Assembly: GCA_013816325.1 (NCBI GenBank)
Contig: JACDEP010000045.1
Location: forward strand, 1-13,537
DNA length: 13,537 bases
Direction of reading: 5' to 3'
From: Methylotenera sp.
Lineage (GTDB): Bacteria; Pseudomonadota; Gammaproteobacteria; Burkholderiales; Methylophilaceae
A program made the position numbers and the translations under genes. The notes beneath the pieces are model-generated. The model was not told where the DNA came from. It searched no databases and was given only the letters and a program-made list of their open reading frames with translations. This document shows, in pieces, positions 6,298 to 13,406 of this stretch. Position 1 is the first letter of the stretch; every line of letters starts with the position of its first letter.

Positions 6298-7929
6298 TTA
6301 CGCAGGTACATAGCCAGGGATGGCTGACTCATTAACTACGTCTATCTGCTCCGGCTCTAAGAACAGCTGAGCATATTTCAAGTAGATTTTCTCACGCACA
6401 AAAATATCAAACAAGTCAGGATCTATATGATTGTCCAACTTCATCTTACCTAAGATATGCAGTGATTCAGACAAGGTTTTGGCCTTTTTATAAGGCCTGT
6501 CCCTAGACGTCAGCGCTTCAAAAATATCTGCAATCCCCATTACCCGTGCTGGGACCGACATCTGCTCTCGCGTGAGACCTTTAGGGTAGCCTTTTCCATC
6601 CATACGTTCATGATGCCCACCGGCGTATTCTGGTACACGTTTCAAGTCTTTGGGATAAGGTAGTGACTCCAACATATTGATCGTCACCACGATATGGTTA
6701 TTGATGATATGCCGTTCTTCAGCAGTTAAAGTACCGCGCACAATGCTTAGGTTGTACATTTCATTTTCGCTTAATAACGCAGTGGGTAAACCCATTTCAT
6801 CCTTAATTGTGATAGCGGCAATCTGCCGTACACGCTGCTGGTCTTCAGACGTCATGTACTCACTGCCAATATTAGACATACGCAGGAAGTTTCGGTCATC
6901 ATCACATTGCAATTTAAATGCCTGGAAATCCGAGGCAAGGCGGTCATATTCATCTTGATTGTTAAGGCGTAGGGCTTCCAACTGACCTTTTAGCATATCG
7001 CATTCCGCCTGTTTTTTGAGCAACTCAAAACGTTGACCTATCAGATGGATACGATCAAAAATGGCAGATAACTTGGTCGGTTTATCCATTACAGATTCGG
7101 GCGTAGTAACCTTGCCGCAATCATGCAACCAACCAGCGATTTTCAGTTCATAAAATTCTTTTTCGCTAAGCCTGAAATCTTTAAGTGGTCCCGTTTTAGC
7201 ATTAACAGCAGCTTGTGCCAGCATCATAGTAAGTTCAGGCACGCGTTTACAATGTCCGCCTGTATAAGGTGATTTCTGGTCGATTGCTTCAGCAATCAAC
7301 TCAATAAATGCCTCAAACAAGCCTTTCAGGCCTTCAATCAGATTATGGTTGGTCATTGCCACAGCAGCTTGGGAAGCAAGCGACTCTACCAGGCTTTGAT
7401 TGGCTGCGGAGAATGGAATAATTTTTTGGGTATCGAGGTCAATCGCATTAATTAATTGCAATACCCCAATGACTTCAGACTCATGATTTTTCATCGGTAT
7501 CGTCAGGAATGACTGAGAATGATAGCCGGTTTTCTCATCAAACTTACGCGTACCGGAGAAGTCAAAATCCTGCGCTTCGTAGGCATTAGCAATGTTCACC
7601 GTTGTGTCGTTAAGCGTGGCATAAGCGGCAACTGTAGTCAGGTTTGGGCTACCATCCTCCAGATAGAGCGGCAATGGCAAGAATGAGATTTCTTTACCAG
7701 TTGTGCCGCCCATCGCCATTTTAAGGGTCTTATTGCTCATGATCTCAAACTTGAGATAGCCATCATCTGTAACGGTATACAAGGTACCGCCATCAGCATT
7801 GGTAATTTCCTTGGCGCCTAACAAAATCATCTCTAACAGGCGATTGTTATCGCGCTCTACTGACAAAGCAATGCCTATGGCGTTAAGGCGCTCTAACCGC
7901 TTAAGTAAATAAGGATGTTGATCGGGCAT
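6298..7929 (-). CDS. GAF / HD-GYP protein, putative cyclic-di-GMP phosphodiesterase with large insertion
   Basis: The protein has 543 residues and no membrane segment. A GAF sensor domain spans about 20-195 (MILLGAKEITNADGGTLY, LTIPMKNHESEVIGVLQLIN). An HD-GYP domain follows, with H269-D270 (WLHDCGKV), a further ligand candidate H412 (IINNHIV), the full signature HHERMDGKGYP at 439-449, and ADIFEALTSRDRPYKKA. HD-GYP enzymes hydrolyse cyclic-di-GMP to pGpG or GMP; the intact signature predicts activity. The HD pair and HHE are about 170 residues apart rather than the usual 65 or so. The extra segment, about 289-397, includes a charged, probably coiled-coil stretch (LLKKQAECDMLKGQLEALRL). The ATG lacks a visible ribosome site, but no upstream alternative exists. 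It is the last gene of the kinase/phosphatase/FHA cassette. Confidence 0.9.
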   Translation of the reverse strand: MPDQHPYLLKRLERLNAIGIALSVERDNNRLLEMILLGAKEITNADGGTLYTVTDDGYLKFEIMSNKTLKMAMGGTTGKEISFLPLPLYLEDGSPNLTTVAAYATLNDTTVNIANAYEAQDFDFSGTRKFDEKTGYHSQSFLTIPMKNHESEVIGVLQLINAIDLDTQKIIPFSAANQSLVESLASQAAVAMTNHNLIEGLKGLFEAFIELIAEAIDQKSPYTGGHCKRVPELTMMLAQAAVNAKTGPLKDFRLSEKEFYELKIAGWLHDCGKVTTPESVMDKPTKLSAIFDRIHLIGQRFELLKKQAECDMLKGQLEALRLNNQDEYDRLASDFQAFKLQCDDDRNFLRMSNIGSEYMTSEDQQRVRQIAAITIKDEMGLPTALLSENEMYNLSIVRGTLTAEERHIINNHIVVTINMLESLPYPKDLKRVPEYAGGHHERMDGKGYPKGLTREQMSVPARVMGIADIFEALTSRDRPYKKAKTLSESLHILGKMKLDNHIDPDLFDIFVREKIYLKYAQLFLEPEQIDVVNESAIPGYVPA

Positions 7930-8007
7930 TAGGCAGGAATTTAATAAAAGAATATAAAATATAGATACCTATTGAATTTATTATGTCTGGTGACTTATTA
8001 ATCTTCA
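7930..8007 (-). other. 78-base AT-rich gap between the FHA and HD-GYP genes
   Basis: This is the only sizeable gap in the signalling cassette. It is very AT-rich, with several TATA-like stretches on the minus strand, so an extra promoter for the HD-GYP gene is possible. I see no strong hairpin or terminator, and read-through from the FHA gene is expected. Confidence 0.4.
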
Positions 8008-8841
8008 TTAAGGCTTACCGAGATAAAACTCCATTTTTACGCCAGCTAGCTCAATGACATCATGGTCGCTTAGTGCGAAAGCTTGTGCACCAGTAGATGT
8101 ACCGTTAACAATAGGAAAAGTTTGGCCTTCCACATGCGTAATAAAATAACCATTGGGGCGTTTGGTAATCACCGCCACTTGTACGCCCGGTTTTCCTAAA
8201 GTAGTTAAGGCTTTATTGAGGATAAGCTCTCTGCCGCTACTGGAACCATTCAACACTTGGATGCGGCCAGTGATTTCACCGTTAGTACCAGGCATAGGCA
8301 TATTAATTGGTGCGGAAGCAGACGGGGGTGCCGACGCTGGTTTTACTGAAGAGAAAGTCGGAACTGGGGTAGCTGGGCGAGGAGTAGCTGAAGAAGAAGA
8401 TGGAGCTAGCGTGGGGGCCGGTGGTGAAGACCTAGTAGTAGCGACAGCTGGGGTCAATTTAGGCTGCTCCATCGCTTTCATCGCCGATGGACGGATCATC
8501 ATCGTTTTTTCAAAATCTTCTTCACCACCACCCATGCCAATATTCGCCAAAGAGGCTTCGTTGATATATTTGAGCTGGTATTTACCAAACTCAATCACAT
8601 CCGCATGCTGTAACAAATGTTTCTTTACCACTTTGGAATTTACCAAGGTGCCATTGGTACTATTCAAGTCTTCAATATAGAAATCTTTACCCATCTGGAT
8701 AATTGCCGCATGTTCACCGCTTACTGCAAGATTATCGATATGGACATCATTGCTAGGTCTACGCCCGATTGTCAAACGTTCTTGATTAAGTGAATACTCA
8801 CTTAATAATGTGTTATCTAGAGAAAGAATGAGCTTTGCCAT
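8008..8841 (-). CDS. Double FHA-domain phosphothreonine-binding protein
   Basis: The protein has 277 residues. The first FHA domain (about 1-95) has the full phosphopeptide-binding signature: GRR at 26-28, SGEH at 41-44, and STNGT with N63 at 61-65. An acidic patch ending in EKTMMI (T113) follows. Next is a low-complexity linker rich in Pro, Ala, Ser and Thr (about 120-185). The C-terminal part (192-277) resembles a second FHA domain (LSDHDVIELAGVKMEFYLG) but has GKPG where GR is expected and ITKR where the Ser/His motif should be, so it probably cannot bind phosphothreonine. FHA proteins recruit partners phosphorylated by Hanks-type kinases. This one sits 11 bases after a PP2C gene in a kinase operon and is the likely adaptor of that system. 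A good AGGA lies upstream of the ATG. There are no membrane segments. Confidence 0.92.
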   Translation of the reverse strand: MAKLILSLDNTLLSEYSLNQERLTIGRRPSNDVHIDNLAVSGEHAAIIQMGKDFYIEDLNSTNGTLVNSKVVKKHLLQHADVIEFGKYQLKYINEASLANIGMGGGEEDFEKTMMIRPSAMKAMEQPKLTPAVATTRSSPPAPTLAPSSSSATPRPATPVPTFSSVKPASAPPSASAPINMPMPGTNGEITGRIQVLNGSSSGRELILNKALTTLGKPGVQVAVITKRPNGYFITHVEGQTFPIVNGTSTGAQAFALSDHDVIELAGVKMEFYLGKP

Positions 8842-8852
8842 AGTTTATCCTG

Positions 8853-9677
8853 CTATTTTAACCAACCTAAAAAATCATCATACCAAGCATGCCTGTATTC
8901 AAAAGGCTTTTTGACTCTTACTAGTATGACAGAAATATTGTCCTTACCGCCATTATCGTTAGCCATCTGCACCAGCTTTTGCGCGGCTTTCGGCAAGTCT
9001 GACGATAACATATTAAGGGTTGCCTGAATCAATTCATCCTCAACCAGATCAGTTAATCCATCCGAGCACAGCAGGTAAATGTCATCCACTTCCACATCAT
9101 ATTCGTTCAATTCCAGTTCAACTTCGGGATCAATACCTACTGCGCGTGTTACCAAGTTTTTATTGGCGGAATATTTCGCCTGTTCTGGTGTAATAAGTCC
9201 GGATTTTATCTGCTCTTGCAACAATGAGTGATCTTCTGTGATCTGGGTCAACACCTGATTTCGCAGCCTATACATACGCGAATCACCAATGTGCCCAACC
9301 AACAGTTTATTATTGGTGAATAGGCCCACAACCAGTGTGGTTCCCATACCTGCACATTGTGGCTGGGTTTGCGATACATTGTATATCGCTGCATTGGCGT
9401 TACGCACGGCATCAATAATAAGCTTGGCTTCAGCCTGCTTGCCTAACATATTATCGACCTGCCCTGGTCGTAAACTTACCATTGCTTCTTTTAACTCTGC
9501 AGTAACGCTTAACACCGCGATTTCACTTGCAACTTCGCCGGCTTTGTATCCACCCATACCATCGGCCAGTATGACAAAGCCCATGGAATGGTCACTAGCA
9601 ATTGCGTCTTCATTATGATCGCGTCGATGCCCAACATCCGTCAAGCGTACAATTTCTAAAACATTGTTTAAATCCAT
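8853..9677 (-). CDS. PP2C-family serine/threonine phosphatase
   Basis: This 274-residue soluble phosphatase of the bacterial PrpC/Stp1/PstP type removes phosphate from Ser/Thr using two or more divalent metals. Motifs in order: GHRRDHNEDA (17-25), LADGMGG with D39, AGMGTTL, GHIGDSRMY, TEDHSLLQ, TRAVG, LCSDGLTD with D206, and GGKDNIS with D246. All metal-binding aspartates I can place are present. ATG at 9677 is the chosen start: it is one base after the kinase stop (TAA-G-ATG) and gives the standard N-terminus. A start at 9737 would only add kinase-tail sequence read in another frame. The near-zero spacing implies translational coupling, as expected for a kinase and its cognate phosphatase. 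Confidence 0.95.
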   Translation of the reverse strand: MDLNNVLEIVRLTDVGHRRDHNEDAIASDHSMGFVILADGMGGYKAGEVASEIAVLSVTAELKEAMVSLRPGQVDNMLGKQAEAKLIIDAVRNANAAIYNVSQTQPQCAGMGTTLVVGLFTNNKLLVGHIGDSRMYRLRNQVLTQITEDHSLLQEQIKSGLITPEQAKYSANKNLVTRAVGIDPEVELELNEYDVEVDDIYLLCSDGLTDLVEDELIQATLNMLSSDLPKAAQKLVQMANDNGGKDNISVILVRVKKPFEYRHAWYDDFLGWLK

Positions 9678-9678
9678 C

Positions 9679-12207
9679 TTAAGCAGCCTGTTCCGTGCAG
9701 CGCCGTAACTCGTTGGCAATATCCAAACCTCTTGCATAACGTTTTTCTGCGTCTTTTTCCAACATGCGGTCGATTATCAATGCCAAGGTTGTCGATATCC
9801 GCGGGTTAATGGTCGTGGCACTGGTATGCGGTTCATTAGCGATCTTGAACATCAACGTCGCCATTGAGTCACCGGTAAATGGTAATTGGCCTGTGGTCAT
9901 TTGGTACAACATCACACCCAATGAAAATAAGTCAGAGCGTCCATCCACTTTTTTACCTGACAACTGCTCGGGTGACATATAGCTAGGCGTACCTAATACC
10001 ATACCGGTTTTAGTTTTGGAAGAGTCGGTAATGCGGGCAATACCGAAGTCTGTTACTTTCACTACCCCAGCATCCGCTTCGTACATGATATTGGCCGGTT
10101 TGATATCACGATGGACGACATTCTGCGCATGTGCGTAATCAAGCGCGTCCGCCACTTTCGCCACGATATCCAACACCTTTGAGATAGGTAATAAATTATC
10201 CGCCTTGGTATGCGGCGCAAGATCTTTGCCCTTTAAAAACTCCATAGAGATATAAGCTAGGTCATGCTCTTCGCCCGCATCATAAATCGTTACGATATTT
10301 GGGTGGTTCAAGCGGCCTGCGGTTTCTGCCTCACGGAAAAAACGCTCTTTGACTTCTGCCAGCTCGTCTTCTTCAAACTCTTGTGATAACGCCATGGTTT
10401 TGATAGCGACAACCCGACTAATTTTTGGGTCGCGACCTAGATACACCACACCCATTGCACCTTTGCCCAGTTCTTTTTCTACTTGATAGCGGCCCAGCAT
10501 CGGCTTTTCTACTGTGCCATCGTTTAGAATCATCGTGCTGGCATTGGTACGCCCGCCGCTACTTCCGCCCAAGATGACTGTTTCAGCCATAGCTTTAGAA
10601 CGGGTAATGCGTTGCTCCAGGTCTTTGTATTTTGAATTATGCTCAGCCATATAGGCAAAGACAGACTCGGCTTTATTGAATTGGCGCTTACGCTCAAAAT
10701 CTAAGCCCAGGTTATATAGGCCATCCATCACGCCAACGTCTAGGGGGCATTTTCGGAAGCGGTCAAACGCCATATCCAGCTGTCCTTGACCTTGGAACAT
10801 CAGCGCCAAGTTACGGTTACTTTCAGCGGATTCAGAATCAGATTTTGCTTTGCCCTGCTCAGTCATCAGGAAGCGTTTAGTGGTTAATAAACCATGGCCC
10901 ACTAGCAACAATACGGCCGGCATCATCAGTTGTAGCCACATGCCTTTTTGTGTCATCAATACAAAATGAGTCGCTATTAATATGATTAACAAGCTTAAGG
11001 TAGCAAAAGCTGCCGTGCCTGCTTTGAGTCTAGGCAATAATAAAATAAGGTAAAGCGCTATCAGCAGCCATGCTACGATTTTCGCCCACCCTGCCCAAGC
11101 GGGGCTCACAAAAAAGTCTTCATTCAGGATACTGGCAACAGAATGCGCCAAAGTTTCAATCGGTGTCATGCTGGATGATATTGGCGTTATCTGGCTATCG
11201 CCCACTCCCACGGCTGTAGCGCCTATTAGAACAATCTTACCAGCATATTTATCTAGCGGAATCTTGCCGCTGTACACATCGAAGAATGAGTCTACTGGAA
11301 ACGCAGACTGGCCATTTTTCCCTGAATAAAAAAATGTGTTCATCTGCAGCCAAGTGTCTGTGACGATATTCAGTTTGCCGAGCTTAACGCCTTCACCAAG
11401 ATTCACCTTGATATCCTTAGGACCAAGGTTCAGGTATTTAGCGGCAATTTGTAAAGAAAGCGAGGGATAGTACTGGTCGTAAAAAGCCAACACCAAAGGC
11501 TCGGCACGAATCGCGCCATCCACGTCAGGGTTTGCATTTAAGTGGCCAATTGCGGCGGCAGCCTCGCCAATCACTGGGATTGGCGATAGCGCAGCAAGTG
11601 TCTGGTAAGGCAATAAACCGTTTTCTTCTGCATGTACCCTGTCTAGGATATTAGGCAGGACATTTTTGGCTACATAAGCTGGCAAAGGTTTATCCGGATT
11701 GCCACGTGGCTCACCTATGGTAAAAGGCATAGCGATCACCACGTTATTGGCTAGCTTCATTGTCGCCGCCAATTTATCATCGGTATTTAACGCAGATTGT
11801 GCCTCTTTTAACATGGCATCCAGTTGCGGAGCCTCTGCAGTGCTGGCTATGGAGGATGAAGCAACGAAAGTGGAGATTTTATTGATGTAGCTTAAGCCCG
11901 GGTCGATTTGTGGCTCTAGAAAATAGATAGTGTTGCCGATGACCTTGGCTTTAGCGGCCGCTAGCCTTTCTGTCATCTTAGCGTGAATTTCGCGTGACCA
12001 TGGCCAACGACCAATATTAGCAATACTTTGATTATCGATGGCAATGATGGCGATTTTATTACCGGCATCTCGGCTACTGCTCTGGACGCCTAAATCGTAG
12101 GCTTTGCGCTCTACGCTTTGCAACCAGGCACTGCTAGCGGCAAATAAAAAGAACAATGAAATGACTAGACCCGCAAACCAGTCGGACTTCCAAAATCCCT
12201 TTTTCAT
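9679..12207 (-). CDS. Transmembrane CHASE2-domain serine/threonine protein kinase (Hanks type)
   Basis: This 842-residue receptor kinase begins with one membrane helix (about 12-30). A periplasmic CHASE2 sensor domain spans about 33-365 (KIAIIAIDNQSIANIGRWPW near the start, KIVLIGATAVGVGD near the end). Three membrane helices follow (about 372-392, 399-417 and 424-443). A cytoplasmic linker with TPR-like helices (ALMFQGQGQLDMAFDRFRK, LYNLGLDFERKRQFNKAE) leads to the kinase domain at about 573-838. Kinase motifs are complete: GKGAMG (581-586), AIK with K603, E626, HRDIKPAN (699-706), DFG (720-722) and GTPSYMSPEQ (739-748). The activation loop contains T732 and T734, equivalent to PknB autophosphorylation sites. 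The sensory domain precedes the kinase, opposite to PknB. AAGGG lies six bases before the ATG. It heads a kinase, phosphatase, FHA, HD-GYP cassette. The stimulus is unknown. Confidence 0.95.
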   Translation of the reverse strand: MKKGFWKSDWFAGLVISLFFLFAASSAWLQSVERKAYDLGVQSSSRDAGNKIAIIAIDNQSIANIGRWPWSREIHAKMTERLAAAKAKVIGNTIYFLEPQIDPGLSYINKISTFVASSSIASTAEAPQLDAMLKEAQSALNTDDKLAATMKLANNVVIAMPFTIGEPRGNPDKPLPAYVAKNVLPNILDRVHAEENGLLPYQTLAALSPIPVIGEAAAAIGHLNANPDVDGAIRAEPLVLAFYDQYYPSLSLQIAAKYLNLGPKDIKVNLGEGVKLGKLNIVTDTWLQMNTFFYSGKNGQSAFPVDSFFDVYSGKIPLDKYAGKIVLIGATAVGVGDSQITPISSSMTPIETLAHSVASILNEDFFVSPAWAGWAKIVAWLLIALYLILLLPRLKAGTAAFATLSLLIILIATHFVLMTQKGMWLQLMMPAVLLLVGHGLLTTKRFLMTEQGKAKSDSESAESNRNLALMFQGQGQLDMAFDRFRKCPLDVGVMDGLYNLGLDFERKRQFNKAESVFAYMAEHNSKYKDLEQRITRSKAMAETVILGGSSGGRTNASTMILNDGTVEKPMLGRYQVEKELGKGAMGVVYLGRDPKISRVVAIKTMALSQEFEEDELAEVKERFFREAETAGRLNHPNIVTIYDAGEEHDLAYISMEFLKGKDLAPHTKADNLLPISKVLDIVAKVADALDYAHAQNVVHRDIKPANIMYEADAGVVKVTDFGIARITDSSKTKTGMVLGTPSYMSPEQLSGKKVDGRSDLFSLGVMLYQMTTGQLPFTGDSMATLMFKIANEPHTSATTINPRISTTLALIIDRMLEKDAEKRYARGLDIANELRRCTEQAA

Positions 12208-12322
12208 GAGCCGCCCTTTTTAGAATGACATGCGTATTTAATTTTAAAATCAGCTATACGCTTTAAGTCTTTTATTTAGCTATGTGATGTCTATTTAGTT
12301 TACACGCGATTTTTTTCAAAAA

Positions 12323-12344
12323 AAAGCTAAATCTAAAGCTAAAT
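12323..12344. repeat. Direct repeat AAAGCTAAAT, 12-base period
   Basis: AAAGCTAAAT occurs at 12323-12332 and again at 12335-12344. The 12-base spacing is close to one helical turn, compatible with a repeated protein-binding site upstream of the kinase operon, though low-complexity chance repetition is possible. Confidence 0.5.
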
Positions 12345-12355
12345 TGATGATTTGC

Positions 12356-12392
12356 AAAAAAATCCAGTGTCATTAGCTTAAATTTTGCTAAT
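12356..12392 (-). terminator. Weak candidate terminator after nusB
   Basis: On the minus strand ATTAGC (12387-12392) pairs with GCTAAT (12372-12377) around a nine-base loop. A run of seven T follows nine bases later (12356-12362). The stem is short and AT-rich and the T-run is displaced, so this is only a weak candidate. Confidence 0.25.
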
Positions 12393-12435
12393 AGTTTACT
12401 CAGCAAATAATTACTATAATTACTATTTTAAGTTT

Positions 12436-12948
12436 TTATTTAGGGTTAACTTCACTGGTCCTTACATCTGCAGCCAGTTTATCCAGCACACCATTGATAT
12501 ATTTATGGCCGTCTATCCCACCATAAATCTTCGCAAGCTCCACGCCCTCGTTGATTACTACACGGTACGGGATACTAAAATCGAACATCAGTTCGCAGCC
12601 AGAAGTACGCAATATGGCATGCTCAACCGGGCTTAGTTCAGCAATTGGTCTATCTGTAAAATTAGCTAATTTTTCATCAAGTTCACTGATATGTAGGGTT
12701 ACGCTTTCAAGAAGCTGCTTAAAATAAGCCTCGTCAGCCTTGTTGTAGTCTGGATCTTCAGCCATGTCTCGAAAAATCTGTTTAAGCTCAGAGTCATTCA
12801 ACATGCCACGGTATACGGCCTTTACTACCAGCTCACGAGATTTTCGGCGGTTTTTACCACCAGGCTTTTTGCTGACTTCTTTCTTTACACTATCTTTGTT
12901 GTCTGCAATTAAGCTCGTGACTTTAGGATTTTGATTGTCATCAATCAT
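12436..12948 (-). CDS. nusB: Transcription antitermination factor NusB
   Basis: NusB binds boxA RNA together with NusE (ribosomal protein S10) and supports antitermination of rRNA operons. The 170-residue protein has the all-helical NusB core from about residue 34: RRKSRELVVKAVYRGML, then SPVEHAILRTSGCELMF, IPYRVVINEGVELAKIYGG and HKYINGVLDKLA. The first 33 or so residues are extra compared with the E. coli protein and are lysine-rich and probably disordered. The start overlaps the ribH stop (ATGA), which fixes it and implies translational coupling. The ribH-nusB pairing is common in proteobacteria. Confidence 0.95.
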   Translation of the reverse strand: MIDDNQNPKVTSLIADNKDSVKKEVSKKPGGKNRRKSRELVVKAVYRGMLNDSELKQIFRDMAEDPDYNKADEAYFKQLLESVTLHISELDEKLANFTDRPIAELSPVEHAILRTSGCELMFDFSIPYRVVINEGVELAKIYGGIDGHKYINGVLDKLAADVRTSEVNPK

Positions 12949-13394
12949 AATGACTTAACCAGGTTAGCCATTTCTACGGCAACTTGTGCGGCTTCAGCAC
13001 CCTTGATATGCATACGGGCGACGGCTTGTTCGTCATCTTCGGTTGTCAATACGGCATTGGCCACCGGAACGCCGGTATTCAGTTGTACTTCTGATATACC
13101 GCGTGCGGATTCATTAGCGACCACTTCGAAATGGTAAGTTTCACCACGGATAATTGCACCCAATGCGATTAGAGCATCAAATCTTTCGCTTAATGCCATA
13201 TGCTGCAATAGCAAGGGTGTTTCTAACGCACCTGGCACAGTAGCAATGGTAATCGCTTCATCTGCCACGCCAAGCTTCAATAACTCACTTTTGCAGGCAC
13301 TTAATAGTCCATCACAAATATTGCTGTTAAACCTTGATACCACCACGCCGATTTGCATGCCTTCGCCATTCAAGTTTTGCTTAATTTCTCTCAC
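12945..13394 (-). CDS. ribH: 6,7-dimethyl-8-ribityllumazine synthase
   Basis: RibH condenses 5-amino-6-ribitylamino-uracil with 3,4-dihydroxy-2-butanone 4-phosphate to make lumazine, the penultimate step of riboflavin synthesis; it forms 60-mers or smaller oligomers. The 149-residue protein has SRFN with F22 for substrate stacking, TVPGALETP (52-60), and GAIIRGETYHFEVV with the catalytic histidine at H88, the same number as in B. subtilis. The chosen start is GTG at 13394 because AGGA lies eight bases upstream and the resulting MREIKQNLNGEG matches the usual N-terminus. A TTG at 13409 would place the ribosome site inside the gene. It overlaps nusB by four bases. Confidence 0.95.
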   Translation of the reverse strand: MREIKQNLNGEGMQIGVVVSRFNSNICDGLLSACKSELLKLGVADEAITIATVPGALETPLLLQHMALSERFDALIALGAIIRGETYHFEVVANESARGISEVQLNTGVPVANAVLTTEDDEQAVARMHIKGAEAAQVAVEMANLVKSL

Positions 13395-13402
13395 GCTTTT
13401 TA

Positions 13403-13406
13403 TCCT
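13403..13406 (-). promoter_or_regulatory. Ribosome binding site deciding a GTG start for ribH
   Basis: AGGA on the minus strand is eight bases before GTG (13394-13392). It would lie inside the coding sequence if the upstream TTG were used, so it favours the shorter protein. Confidence 0.7.

Larger units (their letters stand above)
12208..12435. promoter_or_regulatory. AT-rich regulatory gap upstream of the kinase cassette and downstream of nusB
   Basis: These 228 bases hold the expected kinase promoter and any nusB terminator. Visible elements are A/T tracts (T7-C-A8 at 12310-12325 and A7 at 12356-12362), a palindrome ATTTTAAAAT (12241-12250), and several GCTAAAT-like motifs on both strands between 12274 and 12392. 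Exact promoter boxes cannot be assigned. No coding sequence is apparent. Confidence 0.5.

Noticed and set aside
8120..8680. Long plus-strand open frame across the FHA gene (about 175 residues)
   Set aside because: It is antisense to the low-complexity Pro/Ala/Ser/Thr linker, which lacks stops on the opposite strand because of its composition; the minus-strand frame has clear FHA motifs.
9678..9737. Longer N-terminus for the PP2C phosphatase
   Set aside because: The extra residues come from the end of the kinase gene read in another frame, and the family N-terminus begins at the ATG at 9677.
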